Assembly (NCBI RefSeq): GCF_000003605.2
Contig: NW_003142306.1
Span: 305,413 to 351,332, forward strand
Direction of reading: 5' to 3'
Source of the DNA: Saccoglossus kowalevskii
Lineage: Eukaryota > Hemichordata > Enteropneusta > Harrimaniidae
Length of the DNA: 45,920 bases
Shown: piece by piece, positions 36,501 to 45,920 of the stretch
How positions within the stretch are numbered: position 1 is the first letter of the stretch
Layout: every line of letters begins with the position of its first letter
Notes under the pieces: generated by a model
The model's database searches: none
What the model saw: only the letters and a program-made list of their open reading frames with translations
Told to the model about the DNA's origin: nothing
Translations under genes and position numbers: made by a program

Positions 36501-39500
36501 AATGTTGTTGTTTTATGCTTCAAAGTCTTAGTTATGTTAACCTCAGACTAGGAGCGCGAAGTGTGCAGAATATCCAGTGCTCGGTAAACTTTGACGGTGT
36601 CTATGCCAATGCTACAGAGCGTGGCACGCATAGCATATGCAATTAAGCCGATTAACACCTTAAACAATAGGCGTTGCGAGTCTCTTGTATTTCTAGTCTG
36701 AGTGTTAACATAATAACACCCCGTGGAATGAGTCTAGAGTAAAACAAGAATGTAATCAAACATGTGTCCACAAAATGCATTAGTTTATATCAACAATCAA
36801 AACTTAAATCATTTTGGTTTGTGTTCAGTGAGATTTCTCATGAATTGAAATATGAAGCATGTGAACTTGTACATGTACTGGTAAACTTTTACAAATTTTT
36901 AATAGCCTGCCTACCTCATTGAGATGTTTAATTTCATCTTCTTGTTCTTCTCTCTGTTCTCTGGCCTTCTCTAAAAGATACTCAGCCTGCCGTTTGGCCT
37001 CCTCATCTAAGTCTGATAACTTCTCATTTTTCTTTCTACTGCGGTCCATTTCTTGTATGAATCTTTTACGTTCTGCGACAGCATCCTGCAAATAACAGTA
37101 TAAACACCTGGTGAATTTAACTACACATATGTAATAGGTCAAATATAGTCTTGATGATACAGGGCTTTATGTTGACAAAAGCATCAAAGGGTGATAATTG
37201 CAAGTAAATAATACTGAATAAATGATAAATACAATGTCAAATCAAAGTAAACATATACTGTGTGCATCCTGCAATAAAAAATTAGATTATGCAGAGTGTA
37301 AATCCTGTCAGCTACGGCTCACAACTGAAGTAGCTGCTGACATAGAAAATAAATAGCAATATTTGCCTTGATGACCAATGTATTCCCTTTTTGCCCTTAG
37401 AAAAACATATTATTCCTACATTTTTACAAATTTTGACCTTAGAATTAGGTGCCTTCTCAATTTTGAAGTTCAAGTTCTGTCATGGCATGAATAATAGTAT
37501 ATTAAGATTCACTGAAGGCTTAGTGTGCTTTTTAACAGATCAATTACGAATGGACATTGAGTCAAAATGCAAGTTTCAGAACAATACATCTATATAGAAA
37601 ATGGTAATACCAGTAGTAATAGTTACTTAATAATTACTCAATATAAACAGACATTCAGACAATGAACTTTGATTAGTAGTATTTGAATAATACTTAACTA
37701 TTCTTTATGACATAGAGTCTATGTATTATATTATTTTACATGGATATCTGACAATAGGATATTTACACCAACTACATTGCATATTGTCGGAAAATATTTC
37801 TATTCTAACTTTAAGTAAGGTGCACACTCAACAATGATTTTTTGTGTGATAACAGATGTGCACAGTAATGGGCTCTCCAGCCTATTATTCAGGTGAACAT
37901 TCCTGTCTGAGCCCTGATATCACATGATAGTAAGTGGTACGGAGTCTGACATTTCAATAACAAAACCCCAAAATGTTGAAAATATTAAAATATGTCCTCG
38001 AGCACTATTCAGCTATGGTAGTATCTGATAATTAGACAGCACATGGTACCAATCAACAAATGAGAACGAACTATTGCAGCCAATAGTTTTATAATTTTCA
38101 ATGTTCAGGGTCACAAATTCTATTGCCTAGTTGCCCCTTACTAACTGAATATTTCAAAGCATTTTCAGAAGCATGGTCCCTGAATAAGAGTGCCTTCAAA
38201 ATAATGAAGTTCAAGTCCTACTAGTCTGTAGGTCTAATTATTATGATGATTCACTGGAATAACTATCAGTCCCCAGACCTCAACCATCATTGTTTTCAGT
38301 CCTTACTGACGAATGCTGGAGACATTAGTAAAGATAGAAAAGCTGGACACTTACCAGCATTGCATCTTTTTCTTCTTTGATGTTACCAAACATGGCTTCA
38401 CGTTCTTCATCTGTGAGTACTCTGGCAGCATTTAAGATTCTTGAATACTCTGACCGTCCCAAGATACATGACTGACCTGATGGATCTTCACTTGGTACAC
38501 TGAAATTAAAATAAAAACTTTTTCAGTTTCCATTCACTAACTGTAATAGCACTAAAAAGTCAGCGATAATTCTTACAGCTTTAGTATTGGATTGTACAAG
38601 AATGTGTGAAATATAGACGGGCAATAATTTATAACAGATATGCATATATTAACAAAATGCATACATATTATAATAAATACCCTGTGTAATTTATGACAGA
38701 ATGTGGAATTACCGGTACACTTTTCTCCTCGACCCAAGACACTTTGACCCAAATTGGACATCTCGACCCAAACACCCTGGACATCTTGACCTACCGCATC
38801 GACACAATCCTATCTCAATGCGCCGATGCAAACCTCTATCTAGTTCAACATTGATAGTGTCGCCCTTGAAAACTAAATATACATCGTGCTGTATTGGAAT
38901 GGTTGACATGGTCATCTAATGATTTGAAACATCGGCCACAGAGAGCCTGATCGAACCAGTCCCTGCCCAGTGGATTGAGATGTTTAGTGGTACTGGGTCG
39001 AGTTGTCCAATGAAAAACAGATTTTTTTTGGTTGAGATGTCCAGTACCCCTTTTCTCTCAACCAACAGCATTGCAGGAGAAAGACAGCATTATATTAATA
39101 TAAATTATACTACTAGTACTAGTATGTGAATGAGTTAATATTTTTACTACACATACAGCCAATCCATGTACTTACATTAATTTACGAATAAGATCTTTAG
39201 TTATAACTTGTACCTCTTCTTTCTTTTTGGGCTTTGCTCGTCGACCTGAAGTTTTACCAGATGCTGGTTTGGTTTCAAAGATGTCTTCAGTGTGTTCCTT
39301 CTCTTTCCGCTGTCTAATCAGGGTGTCTTTATGCGGTGAACCGAACAGTGATTCATCAACATCTGAGGTTCTATTGACAGTGTAATACTGACGAGTTCTG
39401 GCTCTACGGGATGCTGATGAGCCCCCAGAAGAGCTTCCAGCAGAACTAACCACACTGCGGGGCTGAGGAAGAAAACATAAAATAGTATATGAGCAAAGTA

Positions 39501-40590
39501 TTAGCCAATAATTTATTTTTATATGGTAAAAGTCTGAAATAAAATACACATTTCGTGTACAATCATTTCGCCACAATTTTACAGTGTATTAAATTGATCA
39601 TTGATACAAATGTATATCACGCAGAAATTACAGTAGCAAGGCTTGCACCACTAGCATATTTAATTAAACTTTTCTTGTATGCAGTACGTACACACATATT
39701 TATATTTTAACTGTATGGATAAATGTATTGTGTTGCCGCGATCTACAGTACACTTTGGTGCCAAGTTCGTTTTGGTGCTGATATACATGTAACTACTATG
39801 CAGATGCTGTTTCTGATAGCCTGAATAAGATGTACATGACATTATGAACATTGTTTCACTGTACATGACATGTACATGAACATTGTTTCACTGTACATGA
39901 CATTATGAACATTGTTTCACTGTACATGACATTATGAACATTGTTTCACTGTACATGACATTATGAACATTGTTTCACTGTACATGACATTATGAACATT
40001 GTTTCACTGTACATGACATTATGAACATTGTTTCACTGTCACCTTATTTTGTAGAGTCTCATATAAGTTACCAAGCAAATTCAGGCAAAGTTACAGTAAT
40101 ATTTATGCAATTTGAAAATGAAATATTGTATTTTTGTCATGAGAGATGGTTAATAATTCACACGCGTTTATATGGATCCCACATATATATGTAATATTCA
40201 ATCACAAAATCATGAGTAAAGCTGCGACTAAAATAAATCGACACTTATTTCACCATCCAGGTGGCGGAGTCAGCCATTTTGGAACGATTTGTCTGGAGAT
40301 CGACTTTCGGCGTCGAAATTTGACATGTAAATAATCGATTTTAAAACAAAGCTATCCATGCTTTCGAAAAGACCATAGATCACGAAGAAGTGATGGTTTA
40401 GGTCGGTTTAAGAACTAAGGTTTTTATGATGTAGGCCTAGTTTATTCGCCGACATATTAAAAACGGTGTATGGGGTAAAAAAACACGGTTTGGATGTTTG
40501 GCAAAACGTTACGAATTCGACGACAAATAGTTGAATTTTCCACGACAAACGCTGCTTGGGAAAGCATAACAGATAGAAGAAACTCACCAT
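33533..40590 (-). CDS. CFAP45: Cilia- and flagella-associated protein 45 (CFAP45/CCDC19)
   Basis: Seven coding exons on the minus strand: 40590-40588 (ATG only), 39462-39176, 38499-38355, 37085-36915, 36079-35316, 34938-34714, 33614-33533. The sum is 1677 nt, 558 aa, close to the human protein (about 551 aa). It is recognised by the family's N-terminal D-E-S-L-F-G, V-P-S-E-D-P-S-G-Q-S, N-A-K-C-H-A-I-R-D-A-Q, D-E-E-K-R-L-D-x-M-M-E-V, the A-R-L-R-A-M-Q-E-R-A-K-D-Y-Q-A-E block and the C-terminal P-E-K-Y-C-A-E. Apart from a Ser/Gly/Arg-rich first 100 residues it is nearly all charged alpha-helical coiled coil. CFAP45 is a microtubule inner protein of ciliary and flagellar doublet microtubules and supports motility. 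The start codon is the last three bases of its exon (CAACATG then GTGAGT). It is divergent from MRPL39 across a short shared promoter. The frame is intact and family motifs are in order. Confidence 0.95.
38711..39063. repeat. Inverted-repeat element in a CFAP45 intron
   Basis: The left arm holds two direct copies of TGGACATCTYGACC (38755-38768, 38778-38791). The right arm holds two inverted, partly diverged copies (38996-39009, 39030-39043). The outer ends are ACCGGTACACTTTTCTCCTC on the left and GTACCCCTTTTCTCTCAACC on the right, so the TTTTCTC ends are in direct, not inverted, orientation. No coding frame or clear target duplication. It is probably a non-autonomous transposon or a composite of one. 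Confidence 0.5.
39831..40036. repeat. 29-bp minisatellite, seven units
   Basis: Seven tandem units of TGTACATGACATTATGAACA plus TTGTTTCAC. The second unit is 32 bp through a TGTACATGAACA variant; the other six are identical or nearly so, implying recent expansion or homogenisation. It lies in the first intron of CFAP45, about 0.55 kb from the start-codon exon. Confidence 0.95.
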
Positions 40591-41136
40591 GTTGCCTGAT
40601 ATCTGTAAATTCAGCTAAAATTATGATAATAGTCGTGTTTTCAACGATTGCAATGTTATGATGGTTGGAGCTGCTCGACACCGAGTTACCAATGGGAGAC
40701 TCTTATTTACGCCAACGTCACCATGACAATCACATGAATAATCACGAGAAATTGCGAGACTTTGCGAGATTTGAAGGAAACCGGAAATACAAATGGATCT
40801 TTATAATATTACGCGTGGGGGTTGTCGTATAATGTCTGAGGGACAAGTTTCCATCCTCATGCAATAGGAACGTTTACAAACACTAATAACTTGTGTAGAT
40901 TCCAACATATAAATATAAAAACAGATAACAATAATAAATTATTAAAGTATGACGAAGTACTAACATTATAGCTCTTGAACTATCACAATGTACCGGAAAG
41001 ACCTAGCCTTATTGAAATCGTTCTAGTACAGAGGCTGGACAAGAGGTCACTTCTGGGGTCAAATACGATAACATCCCACATGTGTGAATGGTGTTGTGGT
41101 TGACATTCACTAAGAAAACGCACATATCTACTAAAA
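40591..41136. promoter_or_regulatory. Shared divergent promoter CFAP45 / MRPL39 with an X-box-like site
   Basis: Only 546 bp separate the two start codons, which point away from each other. A 14-bp site GTCACCATGACAAT at 40717-40730 matches the RFX X-box form GTNRCC-AT-RNYAA- with one or two mismatches in the right half. It is 127 bp upstream of the CFAP45 ATG, within the range typical of X-boxes in ciliary genes. No TATA box stands out, as is common for housekeeping divergent promoters. The X-box identification is by eye. Confidence 0.55.
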
Positions 41137-44100
41137 ATGTGCAGTAGGCGGGTCTTCAGGGACTTTTCAAAGTTGTTTACTGTTCGTAAGTATAACTCTT
41201 AGTAAATAATACGATGTTTCAAAACCTGTCCTTGCCAAAACAAAACACTGAAAAATGATTGATTCGGCTTAGTGCTTCCTAAGTTTTGTCCATTTCCAGA
41301 CTATGTTTATATATTAAGTACGCCTCTATCATTCGTCAATCATCCATAACAAAATGGCTATTTGGATTAATTTCATCAAAACTGATTAAAGCGAATATGC
41401 AAATTATTGTCTTGCCTCACCCCTTACCTGATCCCTAACACTGCAGCCCCCAATGTAATTCAATATGCCCTCTTGGCTAATCCTCTTTAGGACACGTATA
41501 GTTATCTGGAGGGGCATATATTGGGGGACAGGCGTGTTAGGATTAAGGGTCGTTCTTTCCTGCATCAGGGTTCATGTGTGCCTTTTTCAATAGTAATGAT
41601 ATATTTTATCAAAAGTGTTTTCAGTCAATTTTTTTTTTCAGTTGAGTTTTTTTAACTTGAATACATTTTTCGTATGTTGCAGGAGGGTATTGCAGTAAAA
41701 CTACTCTGTCAAATTCTGAAGTCCGAGCACTGAGAAATGAGATATTTGAGAATGAGAAACAAAGACAGATGGCACTGGTAACAAGAGTTGAGAAAATACA
41801 AGTTAAAAATGTTGATGACATAAATCCATGTAAACTTATCATGAATAAAGGTTTATCAACGCCGTACAATATTGCAATGCGTAAGTAATTAAATATGTAT
41901 CTGTCTATACAATACTGTAAAATACTTTATTTACGCTTGTAATTAATTTTCGCTATTTTCGCTGAAGGGATGATTCAGTGAAAATAAAATCCAGCGAATA
42001 CATCTTTTTGTCAATGTTTTACATTCAACTCGTCAAAAATCAGTGAAATTAAACTCCATATAATACACTCGAAAAATCTTTTCAGTGAAAATTAATTCCA
42101 GCTAACATAAATCATTTCACAGTACTCTTTATTTTCAAGTCATTACATTACTGAGCATGTGCAATGTGCATTCTAAGATGAAGACTAGGTTTTTTGTGAG
42201 TCTGTTTAATATGTTCTGACTTTTTTCCACCAAAGATAACTTGTAATCTACATCTATGCTGTTTTTGTCATTAGCAAATGTAGTAAAATATAGTAAATTC
42301 TGTTTTATTTTTTTTCCTGAAAATTACATTATACATGTACCACCGTATGTATGCGGGAAAGGTTTGCTATTTCTGGCTCTCCTTTTATGAATTTTACTAA
42401 CACTTCGAATAATCCAGTGAGATTAATTATTGAGCTATGCTAATTAAATTCTCAACAAAGTTCTGATATAGGAATAATTTTAGAAACATCCCATTCTAGG
42501 ACATTGTTGTATTTTAACATTTGAAGTTTCATATAGATCATGGAGATGTTGATCTTTGGATAATTATAAATTTGGGATGTATTTGTGTATTTACCATTTC
42601 GATTACTGTGGACCAAATTTGTACACATTTCTTAAACAATTTCAGACCATCAAATACTTACAAATACTTGTGTGGTGTTTTGGTATTTATTTTGTTATTG
42701 TATTTTCAGTTTTATGCATGTTTTTCTTCAATATTTCTGAATATGAATCCTAATTTTAGGGCCAACAGACAAAATTTTAGTAAATTTTCAGTTTCTACTC
42801 AAAAAAGGAAAGTGCAGACTTATAAACAGGACTATCTATTTTGTGAATTTCAGTACAACATATTACCTATATTTTATGCATTTCTTTAATTTTTGAACCA
42901 AATAAATACATTCCCCTGTTGGCTATGAAGAATTTGGGTGGTGTAAAAGTGTTGGTGCTGTAGAGCTTTGTAGAAATTATGCAAATCTACCAAAACAAAA
43001 CAAAAAAACACTGACAAAGTTATGACCAATATGGACATTAAAAAAATGAGATACTCTATAGTTTACCCTAAAAAATATAATACAAGCTTGTTGTTAAAAT
43101 AATTTTAAAACAATCAGAAATTCAAAATCTGGCAAGTTTATATTAACACAGGGTTAAAGACCGACATGGTATATAAACAGGCACAGGCCGACTTTATTAT
43201 TCAAATGAAGTCACCCTCACCCACATCAACAACGGTGTCTAAAAGCTCAACAAAAACACGAGAAACAGTGGTTCATTGCATTAATTTTCTATTTTTCAAA
43301 CTTGAGTGACGCCATGAATGTTCAGGGAAGCCATAAATAAAAATTGAATTTGACAGCTAGACCATTTACTTTTGCCGGAAAAACGTGTTTCAAAACCGTC
43401 GAGTTTCGATTTTTGCCAGCACTGTCCCACTCACATTATTTTTAACATGCCTACTTTGCATACAAGGTGAAATAAATGCCACTAGTGCTTTGTTTAAGTT
43501 AGAGAATACAATGGAGTGAATTACAGGAAAGAACAAACATACATGCACGAGCTTATTTGCAACATGGGGCATGAGGTTGTCAAAACCAGACAGAATATGA
43601 AGTGTCTGTCTGAAAACACAGACGGTTCTTGAAATCAAATCTATCAAACCAAAGTTGTGAATTCATTCATTGGGTCATGTATGGTATTCTTATATGGTAG
43701 TAATGAAATTTCAACTTTTCAATGGTGCACAAGTCATTCAAGCTGTCAGTGATGCTTTCTAATTATATCGCATTGACTGTGATCAGTCGGTGATCGCTGG
43801 AGATGCAAGATGACGCATGCATACGTCAAGTGATGTCATATTTTACAGCTATTTTTTTCATTTCACTTGACAAAGATTTGTGTGATAAGTTTTGTATTAA
43901 AAAGTTAAAAAACACACAAATTTGAATATTTGTTTTGAACATCATAAAAAAAATAGTTTTAATATTATTTTTTTGCACATATTAATAGTTTTTATGGTAC
44001 CTAGCGTAGATGAAACTAAAGTTGGTCTGTGTTGATGCCATTTACATTTTATTTTTGATCAAAATTAATTTACATCTTGTAATTAAATCATAAAATATTT

Positions 44101-44247
44101 GTTTCAGATTTCAATAAATTTTACCGAGACAGATCGGCATTAGCATTAGTAAATGGTGAATTATGGGATATGTTGAGACCATTAACAGATGACTGTGAAG
44201 TCACGTTATTACATTTCAAATCTGATGATCCAAGGGAAGTCAATAAG
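41137..44247 (+). CDS. MRPL39: Mitochondrial ribosomal protein L39 (MRPL39), 5' part
   Basis: Three coding exons lie in the window: 41137-41185, 41683-41880, 44108-44247 (phases 1, 1, 0), giving the first 129 residues. The last exon ends at a good donor (AAG then GTAAGT) and the rest must lie right of the window. The start M-C-S-R-R-V-F-R-D-F-S-K-L-F looks like a mitochondrial targeting sequence: Arg/Lys-rich, no acidic residue before Asp9. The following segment matches MRPL39 motifs: R-N-E-I-F-E-N-E-K-x-R-Q, R-V-E-K-I-Q-V, S-T-P-Y-N-I-A-M-H, A-L-V-N-G-E-L-W-D-M and D-D-P-R-E-V-N-K. This is the TGS-like (threonyl-tRNA-synthetase-related) N-terminal part of the family, a component of the large mitoribosomal subunit. 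Introns 2 and 3 each carry a CTGTAAAATA-type MITE. Confidence 0.93.
41881..44107. other. Second intron of MRPL39
   Basis: 2.2 kb, AT-rich. Besides the MITE at its left end I see no exon-like sequence. A hydrophobic frame at 42521-42889 starts at TTG and has no support. Confidence 0.7.
41915..42122. mobile_element. TA-flanked CTGTAAAATA-type MITE, copy 1
   Basis: 208 bp between TA dinucleotides (41913-41914, 42123-42124). Left end CTGTAAAATACTTTATTT, right end in reverse CTGTGAAATGATTTATG. The interior has palindromic TTTTCGCTGAAG and CAGTGAAAAT blocks. It is alignable along its whole length with 45053-45245. It is non-coding and lies in the second intron of MRPL39. Confidence 0.8.
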
Positions 44248-45920
44248 GTAAGTATTTCACCATATTTGCCTGACTCGGCGTCCCTGCTTGACTGGGCGTC
44301 CAACCCACCCCATTTTTTGGCGAATTCAATTTCAACAGATCATACTTCAACATTGATAGTTACCGCACATTGCGTTACCAGAATGTCTTGGGAATTCCCA
44401 TAGAATGTTGTACAAAACTGCATTCTGATCGGCTAAGATGTTCTATTCACCCTAATGAATGAAATTCTTTCTTTCAGCCAATTTTTTGAGTTGGGTGCTC
44501 GTCTAAGCACCCACCCCTAAAACACAATCTTGTGAATTGACTACCTTGGGTGCTAATCAAATGAATACGATAGTTTCACGTTCTACACATTCTGTGTTTA
44601 TTTTTCTCTGCCATAAATGTGCAAGATCGGATATTCCTGGTCAACAAAAACCCCAGTGAATTACTGTCCTAACATGCACATGGTCAAAATTTTAATAATT
44701 TAAATGCGCTTGCAACAGAGATAGTCATATTTTGTAGTCGTCATTTGAACGTCTGAAAATGAGGACTCATAATTACAACTCCTTGCCTCCATCAATCCCT
44801 GTATCTCAATAATGTCTGGGCCGATTTCATTCAAACTTCATACACACATCAACATGTTCAGACTTTCTACATACACCATGTAACACATTTGCACATGCAT
44901 CTGTTTCAGAATCTGATTCAAAATAACTTATGTCATTTTCATGCAAGTAATGAGTGTAAATGATTTTTTATCACTAATGTTTCCAGTCATTAAAAATTGG
45001 ACAGGGACTTGTTTATGAATAATTTCTCTGATTTGTATTTCATATTTATGTACTGTAAAATACTTTATTTTCACTATTTTCGCTGAAGGAATGATTCAGT
45101 GAAAATAAAATCCAGTGAATACACACTTTTTTCCTACATTTCACATTAAACTCATCAAAAATCAGTAAAAATAAACTCCATACAAAACGCCCCAAAAAGC
45201 TTTTTCAGCGAAAATTGATTCCAGCGAAAATAAAGTATTCCACAGTATCTATGCTTATGCCACAGTCCTGGCGCATTTCAACCCTTGGGATATTTTACTA
45301 TAATAGGGTGTGTCTACATCACGCGTTAAAATTTGCATATAACATTAGCGCGTAACAAAGGTTGTGATAAAGGAAAGAGTGATATAAACAAAGATCAGTG
45401 ATTACTTGAAATCGATACCAGGAGGGGGGGGGGGGGTAAAAGAAAAGTTATATAACATTTTATTATTTAATAATTTATTAAAATACATAAGTTTGTCCAA
45501 CTCCCTGTGGTCAAAGTGAATAATTAAATTCCTGTGTCAAAATCATATTTCAGTATATAATTATCTTGTACCTTTTATATTCATTTACAATTCAGTGCAT
45601 TGTTGCCAGCTTTGGCAATCATATTGTAGCATAGAATTTTATTCTTGGATTAGTGTAAACACCATTAAATTAATTAGATCAAGAATCTTTCTTCTACCTT
45701 ATTTTACAAGCTGTAAAATCTACATCTAGAATCTACAGTTAGCTCAGATGATCAGTCACATTATCCAGTTCACCATTTGAGCAATGTTTAACTGTAAAAC
45801 TATATTTCATTCACTTAGCATAAACAAAAGATCAGGTGTATTTCACCTCTAGATGGCAGTATGATTGTAATCTGAATTCTTGGCTTAAAATTTTGTTCAA
45901 GTTATTTCATTTTCATATGA
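44248..45920. other. Third intron of MRPL39, running off the window
   Basis: No further MRPL39 exon was found: I looked for the next conserved segment of the family, which follows E-V-N-K. Contents are the MITE copy 2, a poly-G run at about 45423-45435 and AT-rich sequence. Confidence 0.6.
45053..45245. mobile_element. TA-flanked CTGTAAAATA-type MITE, copy 2
   Basis: 193 bp between TA dinucleotides (45051-45052, 45246-45247). Left end CTGTAAAATACTTTATTTTC, right end in reverse CTGTGGAATACTTTATTTTC, giving inverted repeats over about 20 bp and extending as TTTTCGCTG motifs. Same orientation as copy 1 and in the next intron of MRPL39. It is non-coding. Confidence 0.82.

Noticed and set aside
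42521-42889. Hydrophobic 122-codon frame
   Set aside because: It starts at TTG, lies in an MRPL39 intron, and its hydrophobicity follows from T-rich sequence.
1-45920. Retrovirus, LTR element, Polinton or LINE remains
   Set aside because: No reverse transcriptase, integrase, capsid, polymerase or LTR-like sequence was noticed on either strand. Only small non-autonomous DNA elements are supported.

Overview
The window is animal (metazoan) nuclear DNA. It is AT-rich and intron-rich, has short coding exons with GT-AG borders, is full of small non-autonomous DNA transposons, and holds one assembly gap (19807-20037). Gene content is two immunoglobulin-superfamily (IgSF) membrane receptors, the motile-cilium protein CFAP45 and the mitochondrial ribosomal protein MRPL39. 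The repeat style and gene structure suggest a marine invertebrate, perhaps a hemichordate or another invertebrate deuterostome; this placement is a guess, because no species-diagnostic sequence was recognised. No retroviral, LTR, reverse-transcriptase or capsid sequence, no tRNA or rRNA gene and no CRISPR array was seen.

Layout, left to right. 1-5270: gene-free flank with two small inverted-repeat elements. 5682-13499, minus strand: IgSF receptor A, ten coding exons, predicted 926 aa: signal peptide, six Ig domains, one membrane segment and a 236-residue Arg/Ser/Asp-rich tail. 13510-24835: 11.3 kb between the two receptors, with no convincing protein gene; it holds the gap, simple repeats, one transposon copy and a possible TATA-containing first-exon site. 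24862-29201, plus strand: IgSF receptor B, eight coding exons, predicted 678 aa, same design with four Ig domains. 29304-33384: intergenic, with a cluster of RFX/X-box-like palindromes. 33533-40590, minus strand: complete CFAP45, seven coding exons, 558 aa. 40591-41136: shared head-to-head promoter. 41137-44247, plus strand: first three exons of MRPL39; the gene runs off the right edge.

Receptors A and B are divergent (head-to-head) paralogues. They share the N-terminal signature V-F-[AG]-Q-Q, a run of phase-1 exons with one Ig domain each, one particular Ig domain cut by a phase-2 intron at the same Arg-Phe codon pair, a C2-like domain followed by a final Ig domain, a membrane helix ending [IV]-Y-C-V-W and a polybasic RS/RD tail. 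A has two extra V-like domains, most simply explained by insertion or loss of symmetrical phase-1 exons. This pair is the most interesting content. B's tail carries a PPPYS motif and Arg/Ser-rich sequence, resembling the tails of the angulin (LSR/ILDR) tricellular-junction proteins, although the multi-Ig ectodomain is nephrin/Kirre-like.

CFAP45 (axonemal) and MRPL39 (mitoribosome) are functionally unrelated but share a compact divergent promoter with an X-box-like RFX site 127 bp upstream of the CFAP45 start codon. Exon coordinates were worked out by hand from splice signals and reading frame; the exon lengths of each complete gene sum to a multiple of three.
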